Assembly: GCF_000003195.3 (NCBI RefSeq)
Contig: NC_012873.2
Span: forward strand, 46,783,650 to 46,847,649
Direction of reading: 5' to 3'
Length of the DNA: 64,000 nt
Source: Sorghum bicolor
Taxonomy: Eukaryota; Streptophyta; Magnoliopsida; Poales; Poaceae
Shown: piece after piece, positions 35,186-47,219 of the stretch
Position numbering within the stretch: the stretch's first letter is position 1
Layout: every line of letters starts with the position of its first letter
Made by a program: the position numbers and the translations under genes
Notes under the pieces: model-generated
Databases searched by the model: none
What the model was told of the DNA's origin: nothing
What the model saw: the letters and a program-made list of their open reading frames with translations, nothing else

Positions 35186-36902
35186 TTTGTGCTCGTAGAT
35201 CTAGGTTCTTCACTTGGTGGAGTCTAGGAGTTGTAAAAATCCTTCATATCTTGCTCGAAGTGTACCTGCTCATAGAGACAAGGAAGAGATCAAGTGCATG
35301 GGCCCTGTTGGTGAAAAACACCAACAGAACCAAAAGTGTATTTGTTCTTCTCTAACCTTAAGCATACTGAGCAAGACAAAGTTGATGGATAATAAGATCA
35401 TGAGTGTAGCATTTAAAACATTCGTCAGATCAGATCGCTCAACCTAATGGAAAGATAATCTATCTATGCTTATGTTTTCTTTATATATATATATCTTCCA
35501 AAGATTGAGTGGGAAACATTTTAGCTCATAAGAATAGGAGTGTGGGATCACAAAGGTGGAAGGACTAAACATGTTGAATCGATTGGGTTGGTTAATCTAG
35601 AGTTGTAAATCATACATTTTTGTCTCTTTTATTCATGTGAACGCCAGAACCAAGGAGAAACTTATAAAAGTGATAGTCAAGTACCTTAAGATGTTACCTT
35701 ACTTGAAGAGTGATGGTACAGTATCACCTTGTGGAAGCTTTCCTTTCTTAGCGGTTGTGCATCGTGTTTGTGGCACCCTCCATGGATCATCCCTTGTGAG
35801 CTATGCTTTCCTTGTGTAAATTGTTAAACTTCATGCGTCTCTCTTTTTGTCTCCAATGTGAGTTTATCTTAGGACTTCCCAGGTCGATATTGAAAGTTTT
35901 CCTGTAGGGGTTAGTCCAACAAAATATCCAATATCTACTATAGCATACTATCGGCTCAAAAAATCAACCTAGACACCATGTCTAATTTGATTTAGAAGGG
36001 CATTTTAACCTAAGCACCATGCTTAATTTAAAATCCTTTGGAAGTAAGATCATCATTCCTAAACTAAGCACCATGCTTAATTAAGAGATAAATGAAACTA
36101 CTCCAAACCTAGACATATACTAAAGCAAATAAAGGTAGCATGAGAGCATTTATAGAGTTCTACTCAAGTGGAGATGAAGTAGTGTGATTAGTATTTAACA
36201 AATTGAGCATGTCTCAAAGGTAGGGACAACCAACATAGCAACATGGCAAAGGATGTTTTTATGTAAAGTACTCCCCCAAGCTTGAATTTTGCAAAATTCA
36301 AGTTTGGATGAATTTAATTCAATGTTGTATGATGATTGGTTGGACATACCTTGTGCTTGTCATTCATCCGATCTTGCTCCAATCCTGTAAAGGTTAGTGA
36401 CAAGAATACCCGAAGGAATTTTTTTACAATTATCCTTATATGCTCAATACATAAGGTAATGTTGCAAATAATTAAAAGCTCATGTTACAATCTGATCAGT
36501 GCTTGTTTTAGGACACTAAGCTTGTCCTTGGGAAACCATCAATTTATGTCAGTGAAGTGGTTTCCCCTCCAACGCTGACCTATATCAAGATCAACTCAAC
36601 GAGATCTGCAATATTTAATATAGACATATGCATCGACAACTGCCCTTTTAAAGTTTTTATAAATAGAAAGGATGAGGGGGTTGGAGATCTCGAATGTGGT
36701 GATGTTGGAAAAACCAATGGATTGGGAAGATGTTGCATATGAGCATGGAGTAAATGAAGTGGCTATGAAATAAATTCCATGCTCATTAATGCTTAGAGTG
36801 AAATCCATGTGGTATGGTGAAAATGATAAGGTGAGTGTGGTAAACAATGAAAAGAAAAAGGATACATGGACGACTTGGTTCGAAACTAGCATAGCTACCG
36901 TT
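35186..36902 (-). other. Unmatched 1.7-kb segment in place of gag in element C
   Basis: Similarity with B stops at about 35185, in the zinc-knuckle region, and does not resume before the primer site. This stretch has no coding signature. It contains three imperfect copies of a segment around CTAAGCACCATGCTTAATT (35975-36085) and a CTCCCCCAAGCTTGAATT sequence at 36271-36288 that resembles the polypurine-tract block. It may come from the 3' region of another Athila-type element. Confidence 0.6.
35965..36090. repeat. Three imperfect direct repeats around CACCATG-CTTAATT
   Basis: CCTAGACACCATGTCTAATTT, CCTAAGCACCATGCTTAATTT and ACTAAGCACCATGCTTAATTA-type copies, spaced 40 and 50 bases. Confidence 0.75.
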
Positions 36903-36919
36903 CCCCGGCAACGGCGCCA
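36903..36919 (-). other. Primer binding site of element C, tRNA-Asp type
   Basis: Plus strand CCCCGGCAACGGCGCCA, identical to that of A; seven bases from the LTR start. Confidence 0.85.
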
Positions 36920-36926
36920 GAAAGCT

Positions 36927-37830
36927 TGTTGGGTATTTTAAACGCAAACAGAAAAAATCCGCAAGCGCACGGATACCGATGTAGCCTTCACCCGGGAGTA
37001 TTCCAGAGTATCGATTTTCCACAGAGAACGTGAGTGTACTAATTAAGATCCAAGATCGCCCAAGGATAACTATATAATTATTTTTGGTGGGAAGAGAGGA
37101 AGTTTCCTGAGAGTTCTCTAGTTGATCTAAGAATCAAGAATTACTTCAAGATTATCTATATCGGGACATCAGAGCACTAACCACAGAAAGAGATGAGAAG
37201 GGGGCTAGGAAGGTCTGACTACGGTCCTACAAACACCGATCCGAACAAGGTGGAATACATCGACCGTTAGGGCTGTCACTACCCTAAGGCTACCACAACA
37301 ATCCGTAGGATTGGGTGCAATTCCAGGTAATTGCAAGACTAAACACCACGTCTAATCTATTAATTACTACTCTAGCGTTATAAAGACTAGAGCACTTGGT
37401 GCAAGCGGGAATCCAATAAATAACTTGAATGTAAATAAAAGTAATTAAAGAACTCAGGAATTATGAATTGAAGAACCTAGAGAACGATGAAGAACAAACC
37501 AGTTGCTGCAAAAGTTCAATGTTGAGGAAGATCCGACAGATCCGGCTCCTCCTCCGCTCTCCTCTTCTCTCTCTCTCTCCCTATTTTCTAGATTACAACT
37601 AGAACTATCTAGAACTAGAACTAGATGAACTAGAACTAGAACTAGATGAACTAGAGGGATCCTCTCTACTTGGATGAATAATTGAAACCCTAGCTTTGAT
37701 TCTGTAGAAGAGGTATGTTCTCCAAAGGCCAGGGGGCTTGCTTATATAGCCCTTCCAAATGAACGTGGGCCGTCGGATCAAACCGACCTTAATCGCATGG
37801 TTTTCCTTGATCGTCAAAGGCAGTGGAGCA
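36927..37830 (-). repeat. 5' LTR of element C, truncated
   Basis: 904 bases matching 30535-31445 of the 3' LTR up to GTGGAGCA, then unrelated sequence. The lost part contained the GC boxes and the LTR end. Several substitutions separate the two LTRs. Confidence 0.88.
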
Positions 37831-38468
37831 CGATTTGACGTTGGAAAAATAGTAAGAGGTTTATTATTTTTAGAATTAATTATTTTCATGGATAAAATAA
37901 TTCTAGAAAAGTACAGAATTAGTAGTTAAGCCACGAAACATACTCCAAAAGCTCCGAAAATTTAGGAAAAATTCTGAGAAATATTATAGAATATGAGGAA
38001 TCCAAATAAAGTATTTGGAGCGCATGATAAGATAATATGGAGCATCTAAAAATTAGATTATGCTCACGAAAAAGACCAGAAAATTTTCTGAAAAGTTTGT
38101 AGAGATTACTTGATGGATAAGAAACTGAAAGGAGTGACTTAGGTTTGAAAGAAAAGATTCTGAGAGACTCTGAATGAAATCTTGATCTGAGAGATAAGGA
38201 ATTTAATTGTAGAAAAAGATAAATACATACCGAAAAAGGAAGATCGACCTACTAACGTATTTTAAATACTCCACTCACTGTCAACACACAAAGGAGCAAT
38301 AAGCAAACATTACATCAAATGTTATGCACCAGCATGTATGCACAACAATATTGCTATGCCTTATGATTTACTAAAAAAATTATTTTTCCTATATTTTCAT
38401 GAGCACAAAAATACCAAATTAAATTATTTTAGCTCTATTTTCAAAGGACCAAATTTTGGGGTGTTACA
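37831..38468 (-). repeat. LTR remnant H
   Basis: Ends GGGGTGTTACA at 38468; on the minus strand this is a TGTAACACCCC start as in chromovirus LTRs (compare D). AT-rich, no coding frame. The other end is gone at the junction with C. Gag of G resumes at 38469. Confidence 0.65.
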
Positions 38469-40283
38469 TTCTTTCTAGGTTTGAAAGCCCTAATGTCTTG
38501 ATCAGAGATCCTCTGTACATGATGGCTCAGACTTTCAAACTCCTAAGAAGCATACTTATCCTTGAGATGTGGCAATAATCCTTGAAAAGCCAGATCGGCC
38601 AGCTGCCGATCATCCAGCACCAAGCTGTAGCACTTGTTCTTCACATCTCATAACCTCTGCACAAAGCTTTCTACCGATTCATCATTATGTTGCCTCAATC
38701 TTACAAAATCGGTCAGCTTCTTCTCATGGACTCTAGCAAATAAGTACTTATGAAATTGCTTCTCTAGATCGGCCCAAGTAATAACAGAATTTGGTGGTAA
38801 TGAAATGAACCACATAAATGCTGATCCAGACAAAGATGATGAAAATAATCGAACTCTTAATTCATCTCTGCTAGCTGCCTCTCCACATTGAATAATGAAG
38901 CGGTTGACGTGCTCCATTGTTGATGTATCATCTTGTCCAGAGAATTTAGTGAAATCTAGAACCTTGTACCGATTCGGGAGAGAAATCAGATCATATGTTG
39001 GAGGGTTTGGTGTCTGATAAGAATAAGTATTAACTTTGGCTTTTATCCCAAACTAATCTCTCATTACTTCTGCCATCTTATCGGCCCAATAAGCATGAGC
39101 TTCCTGCCGATGAACTGGCTAAATCTCTACACTGCTGATATGCTTTCACGTGTCTTTGCAGCACATGATCTCCAGCAAATGGCATATTTGCCGCTACTTG
39201 TGGCCCACCAACCTGCTGGACAGGGTTCATCGGCTGAGTTGTCGATGTCTGATTCTGGAAACCAGCTTATATTTGACCTTGCTGAGTTCCTACAACTTGA
39301 TAGTTCTCCTGCATTATATGCCGAATAGGCAACTGTCCTGTCCAACCATGATTATAATTCATCAGCATAAAGTTTGCCGATGGTTGGTAATTTGCTGACA
39401 TTGTTGGAAAACTAGCATAACCAACTTGAGGCATGAACTGTGCCATGGGTTGGCTCATGGCAGGAGCCTTCTGATGCATCAGCAACAAATGCACTGATGA
39501 ACGTGCATTGGGTGCTTGAAATGAAGGCACCTAGAAACCTCCTGAAACTGGCTGCACGGTAGTTGATGTAGAATAATGAGGCACTTGAGTCATCGGTGAA
39601 ACTGGAGTAGCCGATGATATAGGAGCCTTTTCTGCTGCATGAAACCCTTGAGGCATACCATACCCCCACCAATTAGTAGGAATCTGGTTGTTCTGAGATG
39701 CAGGCCCTGACATGGCTGATGTCGATAGATCTGTACTGAGTTGAACTCATCCTCCTGAAAGCACTGGATCCGATCCTATTAGCATAGATTGTTTGTTAGG
39801 TAAACCTGTCGAAATTGGAGGAGAAGTAACTTCTGTACCCACAACGGCTGAAGGAGCCGATGGAGTACTGACTGATGTCAGTCCTGGCTGGTGATAAGCT
39901 GGTCCAACATAAAGTGGTGGCGCTTGTCCTTCTTTGAAAGTTCGAACTACAACATTATAAATAGTGTTGGACAACACATTGGAGTGGTTAATCAAAGCAT
40001 GATTTATTGCAGAATTAACCATCTCTTGAAGTTTACCAGGATTGGACTCAAAGGTGACCTACCGAGGCAATGGCAGATCTTGCTTCTGCATGACTTCTCT
40101 GCTCCTCTTTAGGCTGAACGATTTCAGGCAGAGCTGCCTGTAATCTTCCATAGCCTTTTCCATATCCTGCTTCTGCTCTTCTCTGAGATCCTCCTCTAAT
40201 ATCGTGATGACGTTCTCTGTGTTGATCTCAGAACTCAGCATATTGATCGTGTTGATTTGTCCCACTGGGCATGCCAAAAGATG
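38469..40283 (-). pseudogene. Gag of element G
   Basis: From the right: a short leader frame after the primer site (MACPVGQINTIN), a Gln/Pro/Ser-rich spacer (39267-40022) and the retrotransposon gag domain at 38648-38917 with CGEAASRDELRVRLFSSSL and FHKYLFARVHEKKLTDFVRL. At least six stops, several TAG or TGA at positions read as CAG or CGA in neighbouring copies of the motif. The open pieces lie in one frame for most of the length, so it is a point-mutated gene, not a rearranged one. Confidence 0.85.
40259..40276 (-). other. Primer binding site of element G
   Basis: Minus strand TGGCATGCCCAGTGGGAC, starting eight bases from the LTR. The TGG start fits a CCA tRNA end; I cannot assign the tRNA. 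Confidence 0.6.
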
Positions 40284-41122
40284 TGTTGTTGCAAAAAAAA
40301 TAGATCTACAAACATAAAGGGCTAATACCTAATCCGATATCCAAAGCATGCCAGTCGATTTGACCTGTTAATCAACAAGGATGATAACTCGAGCACTTTG
40401 GTCCTAACAACAGCGATATGCCCAGAAGTCATGGCCAAGAGGTACTCACATGGAACTCAAAGATCACTGAAGGTCGCACTAAAGTGATGTAGCTCGTCGA
40501 ACCGATGAGACCTCACAAAAAGAAAAGTGTGCAAATTGACGAAGTCGTCAAAAAGTAAGTAGATGCAAAATAAGAGTAAAATTGGCTTGATATTTGATTG
40601 ATATATCTTTACATTGTCCCTCGGTCCATATTTATACTCTAACTCAAAGAAACCTAACCAGATACAACTAGGACAACAAGTCCACATCTAAGGAAAAACA
40701 TGACTCTTACATGAGTCATACTCTAAAATACAGAAAAGGAAAATAACACCTATCTACATTCATGTCCGCTTTGATTATGATGAAATCTTCATCAGCTTCT
40801 GCTCCATCAGCTCACTCCGTGCCACCATAAACTTCATCAGTAGAAGTCTTCAGATCTCCCCTCATCGACATCGGCAAGGTGTCATCATGAGCTTCGTCGA
40901 CAGTAGTTTTAGATCTTCTTTCATTGGCATCGGCAATAACGTCTCCGATCTTGCTAGCAATGCTTCCAAGTCAGAAGACACCATCGATCACCACCAATTA
41001 TCAAAACAATCTCCATCGACTGACCTTCATCAACACCTTCTTATCAGCATAATGCAATAACTTTCCTTCTGCTGATTAGTCCACTCTGATCACTTTGACA
41101 TGTGCCGAAAATGGTGTCAACA
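40284..41122 (-). repeat. 5' LTR of element G
   Basis: 839 bases; TGTTGTTGC to GTCAACA, followed by the target duplication CCTCG at 41123-41127. Confidence 0.92.
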
Positions 41123-41616
41123 CCTCGAGACTCACCCTCGTCCTTGTCGCGACGTCGGGCATCGAGAGTGGCGTGAGCATCCATGTTTGTCTCGACGCGC
41201 TCATGGATGGATTTGCCCTTGTCATGTCCTTGGGGTTTCGCGGGCTCAGGGTGAACCGAGCCTGCCCTTTCGCCATGGGAGGGGCATTAGGTCGTTTGGC
41301 CTGTGAGCGCCGTGAAGTAGAACTTTCAGCGTACTACACCACGGTGCACTCCAAGAGCCCCTAGAGTCCTTGGTGGACCCTTCTCCCCTTAGAGGTCGAT
41401 GGCTCAAGCATCACTCTGAGAAGGAGGGCAGCGGCAACCACGTTCTGGATGGTCGTACTGAAGACTGGAGGTGCTTCCCCCTAGCATCCTCATTAATGCA
41501 ACGATTGACGTCATGTGCGTGACGCCGGCTGCTCCTCCATCCCCTAGAGGTGGTCGTTCTTGCTCGAGGGTTGCGCACAACTGGCGCAGTTGCCTACGAT
41601 CCTTGTTGAGCTTTGC
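41123..41616 (-). pseudogene. Gag fragment of element E between G and D
   Basis: Minus-strand frame 41404-41628 reads NKDRRQLRQLCATLEQER and GGSTSSLQYDHPERGCR, a piece of Tat gag that sits upstream of the 19268-20498 part. A frameshift or stop lies near 41404. The piece is bounded by the target duplications of G (CCTCG) and D (TTTGC). Confidence 0.8.
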
Positions 41617-43584
41617 TGTCACACCCATATTTTAAGAACAAAATAGGATGCATAAAAGACTCATATGTGCCCCAGAAATAGTCGCACACATAAGTAGACA
41701 AATCTCAAATGTACCATTGCAGTGTTTATTACATAGCGGAACATAATATATCACATAGTCTCATACAAAGATGATATCATAAAGTAAACAACGCTCTCGA
41801 CGGAAGCACCACATAGGGACAGCATTGACTGGTTGACTCCAAGCCTAGTACTCATAACGGTAATCCTCATTCCATTCATCTTCATTATCATATCCTGAGG
41901 TGTTGAGAAATTGCAAGAGTGAGCACATATCGTACTCAACAAGTATAACCAGGAGTTCATGAGGCTCAAATAGCTGACACTGGTTTGACTGCATTTAGCT
42001 TTTAATAGTGGATAACATGTTTAATCATTGGATAGCAAATATCAAGGTAGCAAAAATAATCCCATAACCACATGATCAATGTATACAAGAATTAAGAATA
42101 ACACACATAAACAACATAATAAACCATCATTTATTATCATTATTCACGGTCATCAGTGTCCATCTATTCCGTCAGTTTTCCAGGCCGCCCGTATCCGTGG
42201 GCATGGCTAGTATACCAGATTTAACACTCTGCAGAGGTTGTACATCTTTACCCATGAGTCATGATTTACCCTTTCACCCGAGGTAGCTAGTCTCTTAACC
42301 CCCTTCCTAGGGAGGTCGGCAGGGATCACTATGAAGTCTTTCAAAAGTTCGTCTAACATGTTAGGGCCGCAAGGTTTCCTTTGCGTGCAGATATAGATAC
42401 CCCCCTTCCAAATGGCATAATGACGCGCACCCTATACACATAAGGACAGGGGCTCGCACTATACCCAAAACGGTTCAGCCCCTCCGCCCTTTTGGGTAAC
42501 CACTAACAAGCTAGAAAAGTTCTTCATACTGAGCTAAAGCCAGAGCCATATAGCCCTCATGGTTGTACGAGTTGTCTCAGCTTTTGCCAAGGGATAAGTC
42601 CTTATGGAGGGTCAAGATCAATCCAGAGAGTTCTTTCCACCCTTTATATTCAAGTTGCTAGAAAGCTTATTTTATTGTTTATTGTATATTCAAATATTCA
42701 TGTTACAAGATCATAGATTATAATAATCAAGCACTAGCAAGAACTACCCAAATGCATATCCAAATAGGTAACAAGGAATTCAGGATAACAATCATCTATG
42801 ATTTTGCTAAGGTCATCAAGGTGGACACATGCATATGATAAATGTTATATTAATTGTGTATAGGTAACAAGGATAATCCCAAGTTATACTTGCCTTGATC
42901 AAAGCTCTCCTGAGCCTGCTGGTCTTCAAAGGCTTGGTCTTGGTCACCAACGTACGGCTCACCGTCTATTCCCAAACATCAATCAACAACACGCAATCCA
43001 ATGTAGACAATCATACACGAAGCAAACAAGCTATAATTAGAACATTACATCAAACAGTAGTAAAACAAATATAAAAGTTTACCAAAATATTCTACGCAGC
43101 ACTACGATCACAGAAACGTAAAGTTCACGAAAATCGGAATTAAAACGGTGATGTCAGCAGGGAAAGGAGCGGGCCCGGCTGTCAGCCAACACAAGGAGGA
43201 GGAGATGCGGCGCGCGCGGGGGCGAGCTGGGCCGCTCGCTGGGCCGAGTGAAGGGGGAGAGGCAAGCAGGCTAGGGAGGGGAATGGGCCTCGGCCAGACC
43301 CAGGGGTTGTTTCCTTCTTTTTGTTTTCTTTTCTTTTCTTTTCTATTTTCTTTTTCCAAAACATTTTCCAAATAGAACTCTTGAAAGCAATTAAATTCTA
43401 ATCAAAAGTCTCCCAGCACGAAATAAAATATGCTCCAGCATGAAATGCAAAATCACGTTTCTAAACTTATGATGGATTTTAATTTTCACCAAATTATTTA
43501 TTTGCTAGATTCAAATGCTAACAAAAATACTTAAATAAAGCCAATTAAATCCTATTAATTCAAAAGCAAAATTTGGGTGTTACA
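41617..43584 (-). repeat. 3' LTR of element D with an 836-bp deletion
   Basis: TGTCACACCC to GGGTGTTACA. Compared with the 5' LTR it lacks 50534-51369; the junction is at 43149-43151, with GA shared by both edges. About ten base differences are visible in the first 330 bases. Confidence 0.9.
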
Positions 43585-43604
43585 AATTCTACCCCCCTTA
43601 AAAG
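43585..43604 (-). other. Polypurine tract of element D
   Basis: Minus strand AAGGGGGGTAGAATT next to the 3' LTR start. Confidence 0.8.
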
Positions 43605-43631
43605 AATCTCGTCCTCGAGATTGAGCAGAAC

Positions 43632-44732
43632 TTACTCAAACAAATATGAATATGATTTTCTCAGATCATCCTCTCTTTCCCAAGTTGCCTCTGCTTCCGA
43701 ATACCGATTCCACTGCACTTTGCACATTCTAATAACCCAACTTCTGGTGACTCTCTCAGCTGTCTCCAAAATTCTGACCGGATACTCTTCATAAGTGAGA
43801 TCACCTTTAACAGAAAGCTCTTCCAATGGTATTTGCTCCTCAGGTACACGCAAACACTTCTTAAGTTGTGACACATGGAACACATCATGCACACCAGACA
43901 AACTCTCAGGCAACACTAACTGATACGCTACTTCTCCACACCTTTGCAAAACTTTAAACGGACCAACATACCTTGGAGCTAGCTTTCCTTTCATATTAAA
44001 CCTCTTCACACTCCGCATAGGTAACACTTTCAGATAGACATAATCACCTTCCTCGAAAGCTAGTTCTTTCCTACGTGTATCTGCATAACTTTTCTGACGA
44101 GACTGAGCAACTCTCAGATTATCCCGGATAGTCCGCACTTGTTGTTCTGCATGTCTAAGCACATCTATACCAAACACCTGAGTCTCTCCAGTTTGATTCC
44201 AAAACAAAGGTGTTCTACACTTACGACCATATAATGCTTCAAACGGTGCCATTTTAAGACTTTGCTGATAACTGTTGTTGTAAGAAAACTCTGCATATGG
44301 CAAACTCTTATCCCAACTGGTTCCATACTGCAATGCACAAGCTCTCAACATATCTTCTAGTATCTGATTGATCCGCTCAGTCTGTCCATCTATCTGTGGA
44401 TGATATGCTGTACTAAAATTTAACTTCGTCCCCAAGGAATCATGCACTGCTCTCCAAAAAGTAGAGGTAAACTGAGTGCCTCTATCAGATACAATCTTCT
44501 TAGGCACTCCATGTAAACATACTATCCGCTCCATATACAACTCTGCTAGTCGAGCTCTTGAATCAGTGGTTTTGACTAGCAAGAAGTGAGCAACTTTTGT
44601 CAATCGATCCACTATAACCCATATTGAATCATATCCTCTCTGTGTACGAGGTAAACCCACTATGAAATCCATGCCTACTTCTTCCCACTTCCATTCAGGA
44701 ATCTTCATTGGTTGCAACAATCCAGCTGGCCT
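43632..44732 (-). pseudogene. Integrase core and chromodomain of element D
   Basis: DDE residues are all present: Asp in VIVDRLTKVAHF, Asp in IVSDRGTQFTS and Glu in DGQTERINQ. The GPF/Y segment reads LAPRYVGPFKVLQRCG. The last 60 residues form a chromodomain: YPVRILETAERVTR, CKVQWNRYSEAEATWERED and LRKSYSYLF; such domains direct insertion to marked chromatin. The frame is open from 44732 to 43632; the Met at 44720 is internal, since a TAG at 44733-44735 separates it from the zinc finger. Confidence 0.92.
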
Positions 44733-45287
44733 CTAGTGTTCAGCCTTCACTCGCTGACAAGTATCACACAAAGCAACATACTCAGCTACATCTCTCTTCA
44801 ACACATACCACCAATACTTCTGTTTCAGATCTAGATACATCTTTGTACTACCAGGATGAATGGAATATGCTGATTCATGAGCCTCTCTTAGAATCATATC
44901 ACGGATAGCCTTCACTTCAGGAACACATATCCTTTTTCCAAACCACAGTACACCATTGTCATCTATTCTGAATCCTGGTGCTTTGCCTAGTACCACATTC
45001 CGTGCTATCTCCTTTAGTTTCTCATCTTCCAACTGTCCTTTCAATATCACTTCCTCCAGAGTAGGAGTGACCTCAATTTCCATAGCATTCACTACAATCC
45101 CCAAGTTCAAATATGCAAATTCAGCACACAACTCCTCAGATTCAGGTGTCGCCCGAAGCTCATTAGCATATTTCTTTCTGCTAAGTGCATCAGCCACGAC
45201 GTTCGCCTTTCCAGGACGATAATGCACTTCTAAATCATAATCCTTTATCAGTTCCAACCATCTTCGTTGCCTCAAGTTCAGGTCGGT
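44733..45287 (-). pseudogene. RNase H end and integrase zinc finger of element D
   Basis: RNase H C-terminus RRWLELIKDYDLEVHYRPGK and ADALSRK, then the HHCC finger with HESAYSIHPGSTKMY and CDTCQRVKAEH. It is bounded by TAG codons at 45288-45290 and 44733-44735, both where chromovirus pol usually has Gln. Confidence 0.9.
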
Positions 45288-46877
45288 CTAAGTGAAGATA
45301 TACTTCAAACTCTTATGATCAGTGTATATGTCACTCTTATGCCCAATCAAATAGTGTCTCCAAATCTTGAGTGCATGAACCACAGCTGCTAACTCCAAAT
45401 CATGAGTAGGATAATTCAGTTCATGTTTCCTCAACTGTCTAGATGCATAAGCAACAACTCTACCTTCTTGCATAAGAACACAACCCAAACCCAGACGATA
45501 AGCATCACAATAGACAGAGAAACTCTTACTCAGATATGGCAATATCAACACAGGTGCAGTAGTCAATCTCTTCTTAAACTCCTCAAAACTAGCTTGACAC
45601 TTATCAGACCATACAAACTTAGCATTCTTCTCCAACAGAGCAGTCATAGGCTTTGTAAGTTTTGAGAACCCTTCAATGAATCTACGGTAATAACCAGCTA
45701 AACCAAGAAAACTACGAATTTCACTTACATCTGTAGGTGGTTTCCAATTCAACACATCTTTCACCTTACTAGGATCCACTGCAATACCACCATTAGAGAC
45801 AACATGACCAAGAAAAGAAACTTCTTCCAACCAAAACTCACACTTACTACGCTTGGCATACAACTTATGTTCTCTAAGTTTCTGTAAGACCAATCTCAGA
45901 TGTTTAGCATGTTCTTCCTTGGTTTTAGAGAATACCAGAATATCATCAATAAAGACCACCACAAACTTATCAAGATACTCCATAAATACTTTATTCATCA
46001 TGTACATAAAGTAAGCTGGTGCATTGGTCAAACCAAAAGACATAACTATATACTCATACAACCCATACCTTGTTGTGAAAGCTGTCTTTGGTATATCTGA
46101 ATTCCGAATCTTCAATTGGTGATAACCAGAACGCAAATCAATCTTAGAGAACACACAAGCACCTCTTAGCTGATCAAATAAGTCATCAATCCTAGGCAAG
46201 GGATATTTATTCTTGATAGTGACCTCATTAAGTGACCGATAATCAACACACATCCTCTGACTACCATCCTTCTTATCAACAAAGATAACTGGTGCACCCC
46301 ATGGTGATGAACTAGGACGAATGAACCCTATATCTTGCAATTCCTTAATTTGTTTCTTAAGTTCTTCTAGTTCATTAACCCCCATTCTATATTGTCTTTT
46401 AGCTATGGGTGCAGTACCAGGTAGTAATTCAATAATAAATTCAATGTCTCGGTCAGGTGGCATACCTGGCAATTCATCTGGAAAGACATCCGGAAACTCA
46501 TCCACTACCAGATTCTGAGGATCAACATCATCATTCAGTTGGGTCACTTTAGCTGTGAGTGGTGCTTGCACTGTTACATCAACACTGATTTGTTCTCCCT
46601 TTGGTGTTGTCTGAGCCACTACTCTCTCTTTGCAATTAATATTTGTCTCATGTTGCTTCATCCAATCCAAACCCAAGATCACATCTATGCCTGAAGTTCT
46701 CATAACCATGGGACTGATAGGAAAATCTACCCCCCTTAAAGAAAGACTTGCTGAGGGGCAACATAAAAAAACTGGTATAGTCCCACCCGGTGAATTTACT
46801 AGCATAGGGGTTTTCATTGCAACTAGTGGAATGCTATGAACTCTAACAAATGCTTGTGATATGAATGTATGCGAAGC
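45288..46877 (-). pseudogene. Protease end, reverse transcriptase and RNase H of element D
   Basis: Starts after the protease active-site stop, with [14 protein letters not shown] of the protease end. [47 protein letters not shown] and the catalytic FIDD (about 45942-45953). RNase [11 protein letters not shown] (Ser of the usual CDAS is Tyr), [13 protein letters not shown] and [12 protein letters not shown], ending at a TAG. The RT is open throughout. Confidence 0.93.
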
Positions 46878-47219
46878 TCAAGAATCAAATAAAACTATAG
46901 CAGGGATAGAGTTGATGCTGAACATACCCATCATGATCTCTGGTCCCTCCTGAACTATCTCTGTAGCCACATTATTCACTGTCGCCGCATAAGCAGTAGA
47001 CTTCTGGTTGCTATTCGGCTTGTTGAGCTTCTCCGGGCAGTCATATGACATATGTCCCTCTTTCCCACAACGGAAACACCTTGTAGGAGTGTTAGAAGCA
47101 CTTCTTTTCATGGAGGTAGCATTTGAATTCCCTGAGCGGGGTGTCTGCTGACCATGCTGCTGTTGATTATAGTTACGTTGCTGAAATGAAGGACGTTGGT
47201 TCCCACTCTGTGACTGATT
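46878..47219 (-). pseudogene. Zinc knuckle and protease start of element D
   Basis: CCHC knuckle CFRCGKEGHMSYDC (C-x2-C-x4-H-x4-C). The frame ends AIVLFDS followed by TGA at 46878-46880: the stop replaces the Gly codon of the protease D-S-G active site. A Gln-rich linker connects to gag across the TAG at 47220-47222. Confidence 0.88.

Larger units (their letters stand above)
30535..37830 (-). mobile_element. Athila-related gag/protease element lacking pol (C), 5' end damaged
   Basis: 3' LTR 30535-31794, non-coding 31795-33945, retropepsin pair and tail 33946-35185, unmatched segment 35186-36902, perfect tRNA-Asp primer site 36903-36919, 5' LTR 36927-37830 missing about 350 bases. Same layout as B and high similarity to it from 12687 to 16530. 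Inserted in gag of G; the left flank ends ATGAG, the right target copy is lost with the LTR end. Confidence 0.85.
20499..41122 (-). mobile_element. Tat-type Ty3/gypsy element G with antisense gene, itself interrupted
   Basis: LTRs 20499-21339 and 40284-41122; target duplication CCTCG at 20494-20498 and 41123-41127. Internal order from the right: gag 38469-40283, then (after C and H) gag end 30202-30534, protease 29414-30200, RT and two RNase H domains 26959-29231, integrase 26182-26958, antisense plant-mobile-domain gene 22784-26027. It was inserted in gag of E. All frames carry stops. Dual RNase H plus the antisense gene is typical of the Tat lineage. Confidence 0.9.

Noticed and set aside
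10606..36919. tRNA-like sequences at 10606, 17613 and 36903
   Set aside because: Only the 3' 17 bases match tRNA-Asp and each sits next to an LTR; these are primer binding sites, not tRNA genes.
44956..46839. Plus-strand frames opposite to D pol
   Set aside because: Antisense shadows of RT and RNase H.
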